Program-made: the position numbers and the translations under genes
Shown: positions 1 to 8,200 of the stretch, one piece after another
Position numbering within the stretch: position 1 is the stretch's first letter
Layout of the letters: each line of letters starts with the position of its first letter
Notes under the pieces: generated by a model
What the model saw: the letters and a program-made list of their open reading frames with translations, nothing else
What the model was told of the DNA's origin: nothing
Database searches by the model: none
DNA from: Candidatus Hydrogenedentota bacterium
Lineage (GTDB): Bacteria > Hydrogenedentota > Hydrogenedentia > Hydrogenedentales > CAILVY01
Length of the DNA: 44,178 nucleotides
Direction: 5' to 3'
Assembly (NCBI GenBank): GCA_029565395.1
Contig: JAKQOG010000120.1
Location: forward strand, 1 to 44,178

Positions 1-404
1 GCATAGGATTCTATTGCCTTTACCAGCGCTTCTATGGTTTCTGCAAGAGGATCATCGCGAACACAAAGCCAACTTACGTACGTCGACTCAGGGCTTATGT
101 AACCAAGTGGCCTTCCACATGTGGGAGGGGTGTATATATGAGGTTTTAATCCCATGATTTTAGAAAGCGTTTTTTCAAGTTCTTCATCATGGATCCCTAT
201 AATAGGATAGATATTAACTACCTGATATCCGCCACGGGTTCGACTTGTCACATTTAACCCTATTCTCCCCGAAAACCCCTTACAAAGCTCCTTGTAAAAG
301 ATGTTCTTAGAGATGCTTCCTTTACCTCTAAGGAATCCTATTACTTCAAGCTTCTCGCGATACATTTGATAAACTTCATCAGTGAACTTTGGTTGTTTAA
401 TCAT
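1..404 (-). CDS. Hypothetical protein, 3' end cut by window edge
   Basis: Reading leftward from the ATG at 404 the frame stays open for about 134 codons to the edge of the window, so the C-terminus is missing. The start begins MIKQPKFTDEVYQMYREK. The ATG shares its A with the TAA stop of the upstream hydrolase gene (TAATG), an arrangement typical of translational coupling. There is no signal peptide or membrane segment, so a cytoplasmic protein is likely. The charged N-terminal helix followed by short strands loosely recalls small DUF4304-like proteins, but that is only an impression and no function is assigned. Base composition is more AT-rich than the neighbouring hydrolase gene, which could mean a different origin. 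Confidence 0.6.
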   Translation of the reverse strand, partial: MIKQPKFTDEVYQMYREKLEVIGFLRGKGSISKNIFYKELCKGFSGRIGLNVTSRTRGGYQVVNIYPIIGIHDEELEKTLSKIMGLKPHIYTPPTCGRPLGYISPESTYVSWLCVRDDPLAETIEALVKAIESY

Positions 405-1573
405 TATTGATTCCAGTAGTCGAACCAAACATTAATAGGTTTGTATTGTGTGCCGATTTGAAAGCGCGCTTCCGCAGTTCGTGTAGGGGGATTCGGTTCA
501 AAGCGTCCGAAGGGGCAGCCCGCAGTATACGAAACCACGAAGGCGCCGTTTGGGGTGTTGTAGCGGACGGCGTCGTCGCGGGATGCAAAGTCGGTGGTGT
601 GTTTTATGCGGGCCGCCGTGGGACTGTCCGGAAGGAGGTATTCATCTGCAAATTTCTGGAGAATAAGGGTGCGGTCGCCGAGGGAGTGTTTGCAGTCTTT
701 GATCACGTTACCGTCCACGTCTTCTTTTCCGATGAAATGCGGTTGGACGTCCAACCCGGCGTTTTGCAGGTTTGTTACCATCTCCTGTGCGTCTTCCGCG
801 GGGCATGCGTCGTCTTGCAGGCCATGCACCACGATAATTTTCGCGGTATTGCCCAATCGCTTCATTGTGGCGGCATGGTCCGGGCATCCCACGAAGCGGA
901 TCATCTGATTATCGGGTGTGAGATAGCGTTTGCTGTTCGGGTCCTGGCGGTATCCGGCGTTCAGGCGGGTCCTCCCCCCCACTCCGAATGCAATGTCGTT
1001 GGCGAGTTTTGCCATTCCGCTCAAGTCGATGATGCAGGCGAATGTTCTTGGAGCGAGTTTGTTGACCATGAGCGACACGTTCCCGCCGCCTGAGCCTCCT
1101 GTCGCATAGATGCGTGTATGGTCGAATGCTTTTCCCTTCGATTCGAGGCCATGCCACACGAAATACAGGCTGCGCAGGGCGTCCAATGCCTGATACCATC
1201 CGAAATCGTAGGGCGGGTCTTGCGCGGCATCATAGGGACCGCTCTGTACGTAGTCCACGCCGATGACGATTACGTTATACCGTGCCACGAGAAACTTGGG
1301 ATCGGGCGCGCCCCTGAAGCCTGTACCGCCCCAATTATGCATGCTCAACATGAGCCCTGTGGCGGCTTGAACGCCCTCCAGATTCCCCTGTGGATAGCGT
1401 ACGTACACGGTAATGTTTCGCGGACCAGGCTGCCAGGGCCATTCCTGGGCCGGGATCAGCACCTCGCCATTTTTAGAGGGCAGATCCGGCCATTGGTCCT
1501 CGCCGCTGGCACGGAAACATATCGTACAAAACAGCAGGATGTACCAGCATGCTGATATTGGTATGCGGATCAA
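404..1573 (-). CDS. Secreted alpha/beta hydrolase, DUF2920-like
   Basis: This is a secreted alpha/beta-hydrolase-fold protein, probably an esterase or peptidase-like enzyme of the DUF2920 type; its substrate is unknown. I chose the TTG at 1573 because an AAGGAG box lies six bases upstream and the product then begins with a compact signal peptide (IRIPISACWYILLFCTICF, cut near RASG/EDQ), giving 389 residues. The frame is open upstream to 1663, but that stretch lacks a good ribosome site. The nucleophile elbow is GGSGGG with its Ser in the middle, in the context RIYATGGSGGGNVSLM. The late VVHGLQDDACP segment suits the acid loop, and CKHSLGD could carry the catalytic His. The gene is divergent from the PIG-L/PL11 gene and its stop overlaps the start of the partial gene at the left edge. 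Confidence 0.75.
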   Translation of the reverse strand: MIRIPISACWYILLFCTICFRASGEDQWPDLPSKNGEVLIPAQEWPWQPGPRNITVYVRYPQGNLEGVQAATGLMLSMHNWGGTGFRGAPDPKFLVARYNVIVIGVDYVQSGPYDAAQDPPYDFGWYQALDALRSLYFVWHGLESKGKAFDHTRIYATGGSGGGNVSLMVNKLAPRTFACIIDLSGMAKLANDIAFGVGGRTRLNAGYRQDPNSKRYLTPDNQMIRFVGCPDHAATMKRLGNTAKIIVVHGLQDDACPAEDAQEMVTNLQNAGLDVQPHFIGKEDVDGNVIKDCKHSLGDRTLILQKFADEYLLPDSPTAARIKHTTDFASRDDAVRYNTPNGAFVVSYTAGCPFGRFEPNPPTRTAEARFQIGTQYKPINVWFDYWNQ

Positions 1574-1694
1574 AGCATTCTCCTTATTTCGATTAAGAAA
1601 CATCCTAGCGTTATCGGATTCACGATTCAACGCATTGATGTGTTGAGTCGTGATAAGATGCAATCACGAAAGACAATTAAGGAGGACGATATCC

Positions 1695-4130
1695 ATGAAG
1701 GTGTATTGGACAGCAAGTGTTTTGGCTCTTGTTTTGGTGGTTTCAGTGCAGCTTTCGGCAACGCCTGTGGCGGAGAAAAAACTGCGGGTGGTGGTGTTTG
1801 GGGCGCATTGCGATGATCCGGAAACGGGTGCGGGCGGCTTGGTGGCGCAATTGACCCAGGCGGGGCATGAAGTGATTTTGGCGTATGCCGCGACGTTTCG
1901 CGGGGATCGAAAAATTGATGGGGAACCCGAAGACACGGTGCGGCGGCGGGAATCCACGGCGGCTTGTGAAATCCTGGGGGCAAAACCGTATTTCTTCCCC
2001 TACGACATGGCCACGCTTACCAATGATCCCGCTACGGCCAAACAATTCAACGACTGGCTGGCGAGTGTGAACCCGGACATTGTGCTGGCGCATTGGCCAC
2101 TGGACACGCATCCCAATCATCAGGTGGTGGGTGCGCTCGCCTGGCAGGCGTATCGGCATGAAGGCGGGTGGCCGCTCTATTATTTTGAAGTGCTTACCGA
2201 CACGCAGTCCATGAGTTTTCGTCCTGATGTGTATGTGGATATCACGCCGGTGAAGGACATAAAGAAGAAAGCCGTGGATTGTCTTGTAAGTCAGGACGCG
2301 AACGGGTTGTGGGGGTTGCACGATGCGATGCATCTGGCGCGCGGAAAGGAATGCGGCTGTGAACGCGCCGAGGCCTATTTTTTGGTGGAAGCCAAGCCGG
2401 GTTCGGCATTGTTGCCCGTGTCCGTAAAAAAGCGCCTGGAGGGTATCGAGGGGATGCGCCGCCAGGAGGAAACGTTGGATCGCGGCATTGTGGCCATGCC
2501 GATGGACAATAACCGCATCTATATCGGCTGGCGTTTGTTTAAAAAGGATTTTCCCGGGCTGGCGTTTAATGTCTACCGCGCGCTGGGCGATGGGCCCGGC
2601 GAGAAACTCAATGAAGCGCCCATCGAAAAGACGACGGATTTTATTGATGCTGCGGCTCCTTCTGATAAAGATAAATCCTACTGGATCGAACCCCTGCTGT
2701 ATAAGATGCCGCAGGGAATTTCCAAGAAGGTGACGGTGAAAGCGGGCGGTGCGCCAACTTCTTGTCTTTCTATTAAGTTAAATGGTGACTATACGTTTCA
2801 AAAAGTGGGGATCGGCGATCTCGATGGCGACGGACGATATGATTTCGTGATCAAACAGCCTGACGCTAATGTGGACCCCGGCAATAGTTATTGGAACCGC
2901 AGTCCGGGCACCTATATCATCGAAGCCTATCTACAGGACGGCACGTTTCTCTGGCAGAAAGATCTAACGTGGGCCATTGAGCAAGGAACGTGGTACTCGC
3001 CGTATGTCGTGTACGATTTCGATGGAGACGGCAAGGCCGAGGTGGCAATCAAGACTGGCGAGGGCGATACGCGCGATGCGGATGGCCGCGTGAAAACCGG
3101 ACCGGAATACCTTTCCATCCTGGACGGCATGACGGGTCAGGAAATTACCCGCACGGATTGGCTTACGCGCTTGGAGGTTTATAAACTCTCCAGCCGGAAT
3201 CAATTGGGAGTGGCGTACCTCGACGGGAAAACGCCCCACATTATGATGGCGCGGGGAACCTACGAGGACATGAAGCTCGCCGCATTCCGGTATCACGACG
3301 GAAAACTCTACCGCGTGTGGGACTGGACCAACGCCGGCGAGTCTCCGGCCTATTGGGGACAGGGCGCGCATTTCATGCATTGCGCGGATGTGGACGGCGA
3401 TGGGCGCGATGAAGTCATCCTGGGATCGTGTGCCGTGGATGACAACGGAAAAAGTCTGTGGTCCACCGGCCTTGGCCATCCTGACCACTGTTATGTTGGC
3501 GAAATTGACCCTGCGCATCCGGGTCTCGAAATCTACTATGGCATTGAAGGCGAGCGCGTGTTACGGGAAAAAGACGGCACCTGCCTTGTGGACGCGAAGA
3601 CCGGCGCAATGCTCTGGGGCCTTGACGAGCACACGTGGCATGTTCATGCCACGGGATTGTGTGCCGACATTGACGGGCGCTATCCCGGCCTCGAATGCTA
3701 TAGCGGCGAAGTAGAGATGCCCAAAGACAAGCCGCATCGCTGGCTGCACTCGGCTTCAGGAGAAATTCTTGCGCGCGAAGATACCTGCAACTTGGGTCTT
3801 TCGCCACGATCCGCCTATTGGGACGCTGATCTCCAGAAAGAACTTGCCATTGGTTCCCGCATTTACAAATTTGAGACCGGCGAAACCTGTTTCGACTCCC
3901 TGGAAGGAAACCAAGTGGCATGGGGCGATATTCTGGGGGATTGGCGTGAGGAAATTATTACGTGCCTCCCCGGTGAATTGCGTGTCTATACCACCACCAT
4001 TCCCGCCGCGGATCGCCGCCCCTGCCTTATGCAAGATTCCCTCTTCCGTCAGGATGTGGCGCATCTGTCAATGGGGTATGCCCAGCCGCCCATGCTCTCG
4101 TATTGGATTGGGTCGGGCGGGGAGAATTAG
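1695..4130 (+). CDS. Secreted PIG-L deacetylase / PL11 rhamnogalacturonan lyase fusion
   Basis: This 811-residue secreted protein joins two enzyme-like parts. The ATG at 1695 follows an AAGGAGG box nine bases upstream and starts a clear signal peptide (residues 1-22). Residues about 30-240 form a PIG-L (LmbE-like) zinc deacetylase domain: the metal motif is A-HCDDPE at 37-43, where the family usually has HPDDxE, and the second motif is HPNH at 139-142. Residues about 258-345 resemble the beta-sheet domain of PL11 lyases. From about 370 an FG-GAP-type propeller follows, with calcium-loop motifs DLDGDGRYD, DFDGDGKAE and DVDGDGRDE, as in YesW/YesX rhamnogalacturonan lyases. PL11 enzymes cleave the rhamnosyl-galacturonic acid backbone of pectin, while PIG-L enzymes remove N-acetyl groups. 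A joint role on an acetylated glycan is inferred. Confidence 0.85.
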   Translation: MKVYWTASVLALVLVVSVQLSATPVAEKKLRVVVFGAHCDDPETGAGGLVAQLTQAGHEVILAYAATFRGDRKIDGEPEDTVRRRESTAACEILGAKPYFFPYDMATLTNDPATAKQFNDWLASVNPDIVLAHWPLDTHPNHQVVGALAWQAYRHEGGWPLYYFEVLTDTQSMSFRPDVYVDITPVKDIKKKAVDCLVSQDANGLWGLHDAMHLARGKECGCERAEAYFLVEAKPGSALLPVSVKKRLEGIEGMRRQEETLDRGIVAMPMDNNRIYIGWRLFKKDFPGLAFNVYRALGDGPGEKLNEAPIEKTTDFIDAAAPSDKDKSYWIEPLLYKMPQGISKKVTVKAGGAPTSCLSIKLNGDYTFQKVGIGDLDGDGRYDFVIKQPDANVDPGNSYWNRSPGTYIIEAYLQDGTFLWQKDLTWAIEQGTWYSPYVVYDFDGDGKAEVAIKTGEGDTRDADGRVKTGPEYLSILDGMTGQEITRTDWLTRLEVYKLSSRNQLGVAYLDGKTPHIMMARGTYEDMKLAAFRYHDGKLYRVWDWTNAGESPAYWGQGAHFMHCADVDGDGRDEVILGSCAVDDNGKSLWSTGLGHPDHCYVGEIDPAHPGLEIYYGIEGERVLREKDGTCLVDAKTGAMLWGLDEHTWHVHATGLCADIDGRYPGLECYSGEVEMPKDKPHRWLHSASGEILAREDTCNLGLSPRSAYWDADLQKELAIGSRIYKFETGETCFDSLEGNQVAWGDILGDWREEIITCLPGELRVYTTTIPAADRRPCLMQDSLFRQDVAHLSMGYAQPPMLSYWIGSGGEN

Positions 4131-4211
4131 TAAACGATTGCCATTGCTAATCAGCGGACGCGGCAGGCGAGATTATTAGCGGTCAACGTTCAGTGGCATA
4201 TATGACGCCGC

Positions 4212-4396
4212 TTTGGAGTGCGGCAGCTTGCTTCCGCTTTATCAATATCGAGAAACCAACCCAGAGCGGCAGCAAGCTGCCGCAGTCCAAAGGCGAAAAA
4301 GCGGCAGCAAGCTGCCGCAGTCCAAAGGCGAAAAAGCGGCAGCAAGCTGCCGCACTCCAAAGGTGAAAAAGCGGGAGCAAGCTCCCGCACTCCAAA
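4212..4396. repeat. REP palindrome array, downstream side of RAYT
   Basis: There are five copies of a REP-like unit: a palindrome GCGGNAGC-AA-GCTNCCGC followed by a CACTCCAAAG or CAGTCCAAAG tail. Four direct copies begin at 4266, 4301, 4336 and 4371 with an exact 35-base period, joined by GGCGAAAAA or GGTGAAAAA linkers. One inverted copy lies at 4212-4240. The first three direct units have the GGCAGC/GCTGCC arm and the fourth GGGAGC/GCTCCC, so the variable base pair changes on both arms together. The array lies between the PL11 fusion gene and the 3' end of the transposase gene, and no other gene is visible between 4131 and 4399. Confidence 0.92.
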
Positions 4397-4399
4397 AGA

Positions 4400-4999
4400 T
4401 CAGTAATCATCGGGGACGGATACTTTATCCCATTTAAAAGATGTGACGGTGTTACAAAACGAGGTTTGCGCTTCTCGCATGAACCAGTTCATTGAACACC
4501 AGGGATATTGCTCTGCGTTCTGCACCAAGCCATGCTTAACAGGGTTATTATGAACGTAGTTGAGACGGGCCAAATAGCTTTTCTGGTAGGTCAGGCATGT
4601 GTCACGATATTGAAACCACACTTGGCGTCCCGGGGTGTTGTCCTGTGCGTTCAGTGTTCGTGCAGTGTGGGAATGTACGGCTTGAAGCATGCGCTTTAGG
4701 GTAGCTGCATCCTCGGGTGCATGGGCGACAAAATGGTAATGGTTCGACATCACGGCCCATGCTTGGAGTTCCCATCCAAAGGTCGTGGCCTGTTCAAAGA
4801 TTGCCGACAACACCAGGGACAAACGATCGGGGGTGTTGAGGAGTGGTTTCTTGCCGCTTGTTCCTGCAGTGACAAAGTATGCTGCACCCGGTACAAAAAG
4901 GTGGGACGGCGAATGCGCCCAGCGGGTTATATAAGCGCTTTCTTTGGAGTGCGGAAGCTTGCTTCCGCTTTCTATGGTGTCCTCGTTCATTTGAAACAT
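4400..4999 (-). CDS. REP-associated tyrosine transposase (RAYT)
   Basis: This is a single-domain HUH (Y1) transposase of the IS200-like RAYT class, about 199 residues. The HUH motif is visible as SNHYHFVAHA, and the likely catalytic tyrosine lies in the helix SYLARLNYVHNNPVKHG. RAYTs are known to bind and nick REP palindromes, and matching palindrome arrays flank this gene on both sides, which strongly supports the call. Possible starts are ATG at 4999 or 4990; the frame is open to 5059, but that extension is itself encoded by a REP unit. Between these ATGs and the conserved core (ITRWAHSPSHLFVPGA) lies the inverted REP unit at 4943-4972, read in frame as SGSKLPHSK. No ATG, GTG or TTG is available between the REP and the core. 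No obvious ribosome site precedes either ATG, so expression may be low. Confidence 0.88.
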   Translation of the reverse strand: MFQMNEDTIESGSKLPHSKESAYITRWAHSPSHLFVPGAAYFVTAGTSGKKPLLNTPDRLSLVLSAIFEQATTFGWELQAWAVMSNHYHFVAHAPEDAATLKRMLQAVHSHTARTLNAQDNTPGRQVWFQYRDTCLTYQKSYLARLNYVHNNPVKHGLVQNAEQYPWCSMNWFMREAQTSFCNTVTSFKWDKVSVPDDY

Positions 5000-5157
5000 G
5001 GTATACACTTTTGGGAAAGCGGGAGCAAGCTCCCGCAGTCCAGAGAGAACCCAGCGCAAAGCGGGAGCAAGCTCACGCAGTCCAAAGGCGAAAAAGCGGG
5101 AGCAAGCTCACGCAGTCCAAAGGCGAAAAAGCGGGAGCAAGCTCCCGCACTCCAAAG
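4943..5157. repeat. REP palindrome array, upstream side of RAYT
   Basis: Five further copies of the same unit occur here. An inverted copy with the GGAAGC/GCTTCC arm is at 4943-4972, inside the transposase frame. Direct copies begin at 5020, 5061, 5096 and 5131, the last three with a 35-base period and GGCGAAAAA linkers. The copies at 5020 and 5131 have perfect GGGAGC/GCTCCC arms, whereas those at 5061 and 5096 carry GCTCAC, which breaks one pair. The array ends about 60 bases before the start of the HzsA-like gene, so transcripts of that gene's leader could include the hairpins if its promoter lies far upstream. Confidence 0.92.
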
Positions 5158-5220
5158 GGCAGAATTGTGATAAGCTATTCCCACATTATTAAAGTTCATT
5201 GAACACAGGATTATCATACG

Positions 5221-8200
5221 ATGAAAACAAGGATGGTATTTTTTGTTTTTTTGCTTGGGGGGGTGATATCAGCCGTTTCCACACAGGGGGCAGAGGTTCA
5301 GGAGGGCGCGTTGGGTCAGGCGCTGGATGCGCGCACAGGCGCGCTTATAGTTCCGGCGCTGGATGCATACAGCGGTTTGCCGTTGACGGTGGAATGCCGG
5401 GTCAAGCTGTTGGGAAAGCAGTCGTATAACATTCTGGTGGCGAATGAGACCAAGGCCTCGGCCAGGCATTGGGAAATTTTTACGACGCCTGGGGATGGAA
5501 TTCTCCACGCGTATGTGCCGGGCCGCACGCCGGATCATGTGCACAGCACTGCGCCCATCGTGGATGGGCAATGGCATTGGGTGGCGATGGTGATGGAGGA
5601 AGCGCGAATTCGCCTGTTTGTGGATGGATTGGAGAAGGCCGACACGGCGAGTACGATATCGAATACGGCACGCGTTCCTGGATCCCTAGCCATCGGGGGA
5701 CTCGTAGAAGGCGGTTTGGGATGCAGCGGTGCAATCGACGAGGTGCGGATCTCGTCAGGTGTCCGGCAGGTTGATGCCGCACCTGCGGGAGAACTCGCAG
5801 CGGATGCTTCAACATTGGCGTTGTGGCATTTTGCGGCGGATGGTGTGGGTAAGGATGTTTCGGGTCAGGGACATGACGGGCAGCTTCGCCCAACGAATAC
5901 AGCCTTTACGGCACGCGGTGTTGAAATCCCGGGGGGCATGCCCACGGCGTTGCAGCCGCTTCCCCCGGCGGAGGATGCAGAGCCGCTTCGTAAAGCACTG
6001 GACAATCTTGCGCAACGGCTGAAATTGCATAGCATTTCCACCGAAGATATTCGCGACAGTGTGTTGGGAGCGTGGAGTCATGATTTTGATTGGGAAGGGA
6101 AAAAGGAATATCCAGAATCCCGGCCCGGCGGACCTGATCCTGAGAAGCTGAAACGTGAAACGTACGATCAAAACGCACTGGTGCAGGATGTGGACGGTGG
6201 ACCGGTGGGAACAATTTTGCGGCGCACAGGCGCTCTAATTGAGGCGCTGGATAATCCAGATACAACATTTATAGAGGATTTTCGCGCATTGCGCGCAGCA
6301 TACGACACGGAACAACCGAAGTCTGATTCGGAAAACGGCAAGGCGTATTATCTTGCCGCGGGGGCGATCCGGCGACAGCTTGCCTTGAGCAATCCATTGT
6401 TGGATTTCGATTCGATTTTGTGTGTTGTGCGCGGGACGTTTGAAGGCTCGGTTCGGTCCAATCCGCAGACCTCCGACCCGCAGGGCGGCCATTTTGTCAC
6501 GCAGTATTTCGGTTTCAATGCGCTTCCCGGCGGCGGGCTCTACATCATCCGCAACTACAAGACCCAGCCGGAGATCGTGAATGTCCTTGCGGATTCCGTG
6601 GTGGAAAACGGACGGCTCAAGGGCAAAAAATTGGATTATGGCGCGTTCGCGACGCCTGATTTGTCATTCGACGGTAAAACGATTGTTTTCGCGTGGACGG
6701 AAAACAATGAGCACAAATGGATCTTTTCGAAGAAAAAATGTTTTCATCTATTTAAGGTTAATGTGGATGGATCGAATCTTGTGCAGTTGACCGACGGCGA
6801 TTTTAATGACTTTGATCCGTGCTGGCTGCCCAATGGCCGGATCGCGTTTGTTTCGGAACGGCGCGGCGGTTATATCCGGTGTTTTGCGGCATATTTAAAG
6901 GTCCGCAGTTATACGCTGTTTTCGATGCAGGACGATGGCGCCGATATCAGGCCGCTCAGTTATTTCGAGACCAGTGAATGGAACCCGACGGTCAATAATG
7001 AAGGACAAATTGTCTTTACCCGGTGGGATTATGTGGACCGTGAGAATTGCCTGGGAACCCGCTTTTGGATCAGCGATCCCGACGGGGCCAATCCGCGCGC
7101 GCCCCATGGGAATTATCCGATTCCGTATCATACTTTCCCTGATCACACGCCCTGGAGAGTGGAGAATGGCCGCGAGTGGGATAGCCGCTTCGGGGCTCCG
7201 TTGGTTGAGATGGGCATCCGGGCCGTGCCGAATTCCCCGCTCTACATGTTCACCGCTGCACCGCATCATGGCGAGATTTACGGATCGCTGTGCATGCTTG
7301 ACCTAAGGACGGAAGATGATTCACACATGTCGCAGGTGAAACGCATCACGCCTTACGAACCGTTTCCGGAAACGGAACTGCCGAACCGCCGCCACTATCG
7401 CTATGGCACGCCATGGCCGTTGAGCGAAGATTGTTACCTTTGCAACGAATGGGAAAATTTGGTGCTGCTGGATCGTTTCGGAAACAAGGAACTCTTGTGT
7501 GATTTACGGTCCATGCCATGTCCACAAGACGAACGCCTCCGCATTATTGACCCGATCCCATTGCGCCCTCGGCCCTGTCCGCCGGTTATTCCTTCCAAAT
7601 CGCGTCCGGACGGCCCCAGGGCCACTGTGGCGGTCATGGATGTCTACACCTCGGATTTGCCCTTCCCTGAAGGGACGAAGATTAAGTGGTTGCGCGTGGT
7701 GCAGAATATTCCAAAGTCCAACCATGCGATGGGTGAACCGATGATTGGGTACGAGCGTGAAAACACCCCGCGCATTCCACTGGGTGTCGTGCCGGTGGAA
7801 GAAGACGGCAGCGCATATTTCGAAGCGCCTGTTGCCAAGCAGCTTATTTTCCAGGTACTGGATGAGAACTTTATGGCGGTTCAATCCATGCGGAGTTCGG
7901 CCTTTGTGCATCCAGGAGAGCAACTTTCCTGCATGGGGTGTCATGAAAGTACGCATCAGGCCATGTATCGGAAAGATCCCCCTGTTGCCATGCAGCGCCC
8001 ACCTTCGAAGCTACAACCGGAATGCGGATCCGTGGAACCCATCAGCTATTACCGGCAAATTAAACCAATTTTCGAGACAACCTGCCTGCCATGTCATAAA
8101 GAGACGAACAAGGGCCTGCAGGACATGCGTTATGAGAATCTCAAGGAGGAGTATACCTTCTGGTTCTCCGGGGCGATGTTTACTGACATGACCACGGCGT

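Noticed and set aside
4266..5157. Possible CRISPR arrays with a 35-base period
   Set aside because: The spacers are short, constant GGCGAAAAA-like linkers rather than unique sequences, and no cas gene is near; a RAYT lies between them, so they are REP units.
4721..5202. Rightward reading frames of 80-149 codons across the RAYT
   Set aside because: They are opposite-strand shadows of the RAYT and run into the REP units, with SGSKLPQSK-like translations of the repeats only.
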